Shown one piece after another: positions 61,035-64,000 of a stretch of 64,000 nt of DNA. The position numbers and the translations under genes were made by a program. Below the pieces are notes generated by a model, which was given only the letters and a program-made list of their open reading frames with translations, did not search any database and was not told the DNA's origin. Origin of the DNA: Mycobacterium sp. AZCC_0083 (GTDB lineage: Bacteria; Actinomycetota; Actinomycetes; Mycobacteriales; Mycobacteriaceae); contig NZ_JACHGP010000002.1 of assembly GCF_014202335.1 (NCBI RefSeq), positions 310,001 through 374,000 on the forward strand, read 5' to 3'. Position 1 is the first letter of the stretch, and every line of letters starts with the position of its first letter.

Positions 61035-61891
61035 CCGAGGTGCTCGAGTTCGACGACGCCGGACTGGATGTCTGGTCGGACGAGGACTCATTCGAGGTGA
61101 CCCGGGAACGGCTCGTCGAGTATGCCAAGGCCACCAACGATCCGATCGCGGCGCATCTAAACGGCGATGTCGCGTCACCGGTGTTCAACATCGTTCCGGT
61201 CTTCGAGTCGCTGCTCATGCCCGCCGTCGACGTAATGCCGGTGGAACTGATCCCGCGAGTTGTTCATGGGGAGCAGGATTTCCACTTCCATCGCGCAACC
61301 AAGCCGGGCGACAAGCTGGTCTCCCGCGGCAAGATGACTGGCTACGAAGGCCTCGAGAACGGCACCCGGGCAACCATCCTGCTCGAATGCCGTACCGAGG
61401 ACGGCGAGCTCGTCAATGAGCAGTACGTGACCACGTTCGTGCGAGGCTTCAATGCGGGCAAGAAGATCGGCGTGCTGAGCCCGAGCCACAAGGTCGATCC
61501 CGCCGTGCGGGACAGCGCTCCGGTCGCCAAAGTCGTGCAGCACTTCGACGAGGATCAGACGTTCCGGTACGCACCGGCGGCCGGCGATCCGATGCCGATC
61601 CACCTGGACGAGGAAGTCGCCAAGGACGCTGGCCTGCCCGGCATCATCGGGCATGGACTATGCACTATGGCCTTCACGTCGTGGGCAGTGCTCACCGAGG
61701 TGGGTGACTCGGATGTGAACCGGCTCAAGCGATTCGCGGTCCGGTTCTCGAAGATGGTGATCCCGGGCGACGACATCGAGACTCGCATCTGGAAGGCCAG
61801 TTCCGAAAACGGCATCACTACCTACGCACTCGAGACCGTACGCGGCGATGACTTCGTCCTCACCGACGGTCTTGCCGAGATAGCAGACTAG
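61031..61891 (+). CDS. MaoC/hot-dog-fold enoyl-CoA hydratase-like, two-domain
   Basis: 286 aa double hot-dog protein. The N-terminal half matches FAS1-like/MaoC-N domains (ERLVEYAKATNDPIAAHLNG). The C-terminal half has the hydratase-2 motif YAPAAGDPMPIHLDEEVAKD with the catalytic Asp and His, then GIIGHGLCTMAF. It should hydrate a 2-enoyl-CoA to the 3-hydroxyacyl-CoA for the SDR next door. Ten bases to the SDR start. Confidence 0.86.
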   Translation: MTEVLEFDDAGLDVWSDEDSFEVTRERLVEYAKATNDPIAAHLNGDVASPVFNIVPVFESLLMPAVDVMPVELIPRVVHGEQDFHFHRATKPGDKLVSRGKMTGYEGLENGTRATILLECRTEDGELVNEQYVTTFVRGFNAGKKIGVLSPSHKVDPAVRDSAPVAKVVQHFDEDQTFRYAPAAGDPMPIHLDEEVAKDAGLPGIIGHGLCTMAFTSWAVLTEVGDSDVNRLKRFAVRFSKMVIPGDDIETRIWKASSENGITTYALETVRGDDFVLTDGLAEIAD

Positions 61892-61901
61892 GAGTACTTC
61901 G

Positions 61902-62774
61902 ATGGGTGTATTGGATGGGCGGGTTGCCGTCATTACCGGTGCCGGCCGCGGCATCGGCCGCGAGCACGCGCTCTTGTTCGCACGCGAAGGTGCCTCGGTC
62001 GTGGTCAACGACCTCGGCGGCAGCAACTCGGGCGAAGGAACCGACGTCGGGCCCGCTCAGGAAGTAGCGGACGAGATCGTCGCCGCGGGCGGCAAGGCCG
62101 TCGCCAACACCGACAACGTCGCCACCTGGGCGGGTGCGAAGGCACTCGTCGACCAGGCGATCGGTGAATTCGGTCAGCTGGACGTCGTCGTGAACAACGC
62201 CGGCATCCTGCGCGACAACTTCATCGCCTCGATGGAAGAGTCGCAGTGGGATTCGGTACTCGCGGTGCATCTCAAGGGACACGCCGCGGTGCTGCATCAC
62301 GCCGCCGTGTACTGGAAGGCGCAGTCGAAGGCCGGGAATCAGCCGAATGCGGCGGTCATCAACACCGCGTCGGCGTCAGGTGTCACCGTGCCGCAGGCAG
62401 GTCAGACCAACTACGGTGCGGCCAAGGCCGGGATCGCAGCGCTGACCCTGGTTGCCGCGGACGAACTCGAGCGTTACGGGGTCCGGGTCAACGCCATCGC
62501 CCCGATCGCACGCACCCGCCTCACGCTCGCGACTCCCGGGATGGGCGCGATCATCGGTGCCGAAGTCGGGGAGGGCGAGTTCGACTACTTCAACCCCGCC
62601 AACATTTCCCCGGTAGTCGCGTACTTGGCGACGGAGAAGTGTCTGCTGACCGGTCAGGTGTTCGCGGTGCAAGGCGGTGCGATCTCGACGCTCGCCGGCT
62701 GGCACGACGTGAAGACCATCGAAACAGAAGGCCCGTGGTTGATCGACGACATCGCCGACCGCCTACCCAACTGA
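61902..62774 (+). CDS. SDR dehydrogenase, 17-beta-HSD4 / 3-hydroxyacyl-CoA type
   Basis: 290 aa. Cofactor motif TGAGRGIG (12-19), NNAG near 108, catalytic Ser in NTASASG, Tyr and Lys in NYGAAKAG, all canonical. The loop NDLGGSNSGEGTDVGPAQEV is typical of the multifunctional-enzyme type 2 (HSD17B4) dehydrogenases, which oxidise 3-hydroxyacyl-CoA. With the hydratase before and thiolase at the head it forms a beta-oxidation set. Confidence 0.88.
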   Translation: MGVLDGRVAVITGAGRGIGREHALLFAREGASVVVNDLGGSNSGEGTDVGPAQEVADEIVAAGGKAVANTDNVATWAGAKALVDQAIGEFGQLDVVVNNAGILRDNFIASMEESQWDSVLAVHLKGHAAVLHHAAVYWKAQSKAGNQPNAAVINTASASGVTVPQAGQTNYGAAKAGIAALTLVAADELERYGVRVNAIAPIARTRLTLATPGMGAIIGAEVGEGEFDYFNPANISPVVAYLATEKCLLTGQVFAVQGGAISTLAGWHDVKTIETEGPWLIDDIADRLPN

Positions 62775-62802
62775 ACTACCCATCCGTACAAAGGAGTACG
62801 CC

Positions 62803-64000
62803 ATGATCGAGTGGTCCGAAACCGACCTGATGATCCGCGACAGCATCAAGGGATTCATCGACAAGGAGCTCCGCCCGCACGTCGACGAGCTCGAGCATGG
62901 TGATCTCCCGCCGTACGAGATCATCCGAAAGATGTTCGCCGCCTTCGGACTCGACGCGATGGCGCGTGAGACGTTCAAGAAGACGATCGAACGCGAGAAG
63001 CTGAAGGCCGCAGCTTTGGCTGCCGGCGAAGAGTTGCCGGTCAAGAAGAAGCGCTCCGGCGGGGGTGGCGATCAACAGATGTCGATGGCTTTGATCGCGT
63101 TCGGCGAGATCTGCAAGGTCTCGATGGGCGTGTCGACCGCTGCCGGCGTCAGCGTCGGCATGGCGGCGACCACCATCATGAGCCGTGGTACGACTGCGCA
63201 GAAGGAACGCTGGGCGCTGGATCTGCTGACATTCGACAAGGTCGGCGCGTGGGCGATCACCGAACCGGAGGCGGGTTCGGATGCGTTCGGCGGCATGAAG
63301 ACGACCGTGAAACGGGATGGTGACGACTACATCCTCAAGGGCCACAAGACATTCATCACCAACGGGCCCTACGCCGACACCATCGTCGTGTACGCGAAGC
63401 TCGACGACGGCAGCCGTCTCGACAGGCGCAGCCAGCCGGTCCTGACGTTCGTGCTCGACAGCGGTATGGAGGGGCTGACGCAGTCCAAGCCGTTCAAGAA
63501 GATGGGCATGCGTTCGTCGCCGACTGGTGAGCTGACCTTCGACAACGTGCGCGTCGCCAAGGACCGCCTGCTGGGCGAGACCGAAGAGAACAAGGGTGGC
63601 GACGGCCGGGCGAGCGCCAGGGCGAACTTCACGTTCGAACGCGTCGGGGTCGGCGCGATGTCGCTCGGCATCATCGAGGAATGCCAACGGCTTTCGATCG
63701 ACTACGCGAAGTCGCGCATCTTATGGGGCAAGCCGATCGGTGACTTCCAGCTGATTCAGCTGAAGCTCGCGAAGATGGAGATCGCGCGAATCAACGTGCA
63801 GAACATGGTGTTCCGCGCGATCGAGATGGGTACGGCAGGCAAAGAGCTCAGTCTTGCGGAGGCGTCGGCGATCAAGCTCTACAGTTCCGAGGCTGCTACC
63901 GATGTCGCGATGGAGGCCGTGCAACTCTTCGGTGGCAACGGTTACATGGCCGAGTACCGCGTCGAACAGCTCGCGCGCGACGCCAAGTCGCTGATGATCT
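62803..64000 (+). CDS. Acyl-CoA dehydrogenase (runs off the window)
   Basis: 399 codons visible with no stop; the C-terminus lies outside. Flavin signature WAITEPEAGSDAFGGM, ITNGPYADTIVVYAK, FERVGVGAMSLGIIEECQRL and FGGNGYMAEYRVEQLARDAK are those of acyl-CoA dehydrogenases. A Lys/Gly-rich insert (VKKKRSGGGGDQQM, near residues 82-97) in the N-terminal helical domain is unusual. AAAGGAG lies before the ATG. It would introduce the double bond that starts the pathway. Confidence 0.88.
   Translation, partial: MIEWSETDLMIRDSIKGFIDKELRPHVDELEHGDLPPYEIIRKMFAAFGLDAMARETFKKTIEREKLKAAALAAGEELPVKKKRSGGGGDQQMSMALIAFGEICKVSMGVSTAAGVSVGMAATTIMSRGTTAQKERWALDLLTFDKVGAWAITEPEAGSDAFGGMKTTVKRDGDDYILKGHKTFITNGPYADTIVVYAKLDDGSRLDRRSQPVLTFVLDSGMEGLTQSKPFKKMGMRSSPTGELTFDNVRVAKDRLLGETEENKGGDGRASARANFTFERVGVGAMSLGIIEECQRLSIDYAKSRILWGKPIGDFQLIQLKLAKMEIARINVQNMVFRAIEMGTAGKELSLAEASAIKLYSSEAATDVAMEAVQLFGGNGYMAEYRVEQLARDAKSLMI

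Overview
The window is high-GC actinobacterial DNA, most likely from a Mycolicibacterium or Mycobacterium species. The pointers are a mycobacterial-type SAM-dependent methyltransferase (30601-31527), a large AceA-type isocitrate lyase (20065-22362), an R2lox oxidase whose metal ligands fall at the same residue numbers known for Mycobacterium tuberculosis Rv0233 (55115-56050), a DUF5709 protein, GTG starts, and many four-base ATGA/GTGA gene overlaps. No rRNA, tRNA or CRISPR array was seen.

Layout. 1-6.0 kb: a sugar-uptake and ketose-phosphate module (RbsC-type permease, lipoprotein binding protein, class II aldolase, FGGY kinase, DeoR regulator, PfkB kinase). 6.0-9.1 kb: HAD phosphatase, aldo/keto reductase, DUF5709 protein, FCD-type GntR regulator coupled to a stand-alone sigma region-4-like protein. 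9.2-10.8 kb: type III polyketide synthase with an isoprenylcysteine-methyltransferase-like protein. 11.2-15.6 kb: phosphotransferase broken by one in-frame stop, thioredoxin fusion, DoxX, then an ECF sigma factor coupled to a membrane Rieske protein. 15.7-25.5 kb: metabolic genes with LysR and TetR regulators, including isocitrate lyase and a Rieske oxygenase/dehydrogenase pair. 25.5-32.6 kb: DUF899/MDMPI/ArsR/SRPBCC genes, dimethylargininase, methyltransferase flanked by two related secreted proteins, and a Cys/Gly-rich membrane protein pair.

33.0-44.0 kb is the most striking stretch. Nine plus-strand genes run mostly overlapped: SIS-domain enzyme, PfkB kinase, Asp/Glu/hydantoin racemase, amidohydrolase, PuuE-type deacetylase, peptide-type ABC transporter (fused ATPases, two permeases, binding protein), followed by a GntR regulator. 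The SIS + PfkB pair with ABC transporter and GntR resembles the frl (fructosamine/Amadori compound) logic, with extra amide- or ring-opening enzymes. The block is bracketed by an imperfect ~50 bp direct repeat.

44.0-49.0 kb is a five-gene minus-strand operon joining an MHS-family transporter, a two-component system, a TAXI binding lipoprotein and a small membrane protein. 49.1-55.1 kb holds small enzymes and two decayed genes, one an LLM flavin oxidoreductase split by a degraded tnpB-like insertion. 55.1-64.0 kb holds R2lox, an amidase, a proline-rich secreted protein, and a TetR-controlled beta-oxidation-type operon (thiolase, SRPBCC, MaoC-like hydratase, SDR, acyl-CoA dehydrogenase) that runs off the right end.

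A short repeat with core GCGAGCGAAGCGACGGGG occurs three times (11155, 28892, 38626). Twice it sits just before a start codon, and once it is read through inside an ABC ATPase.
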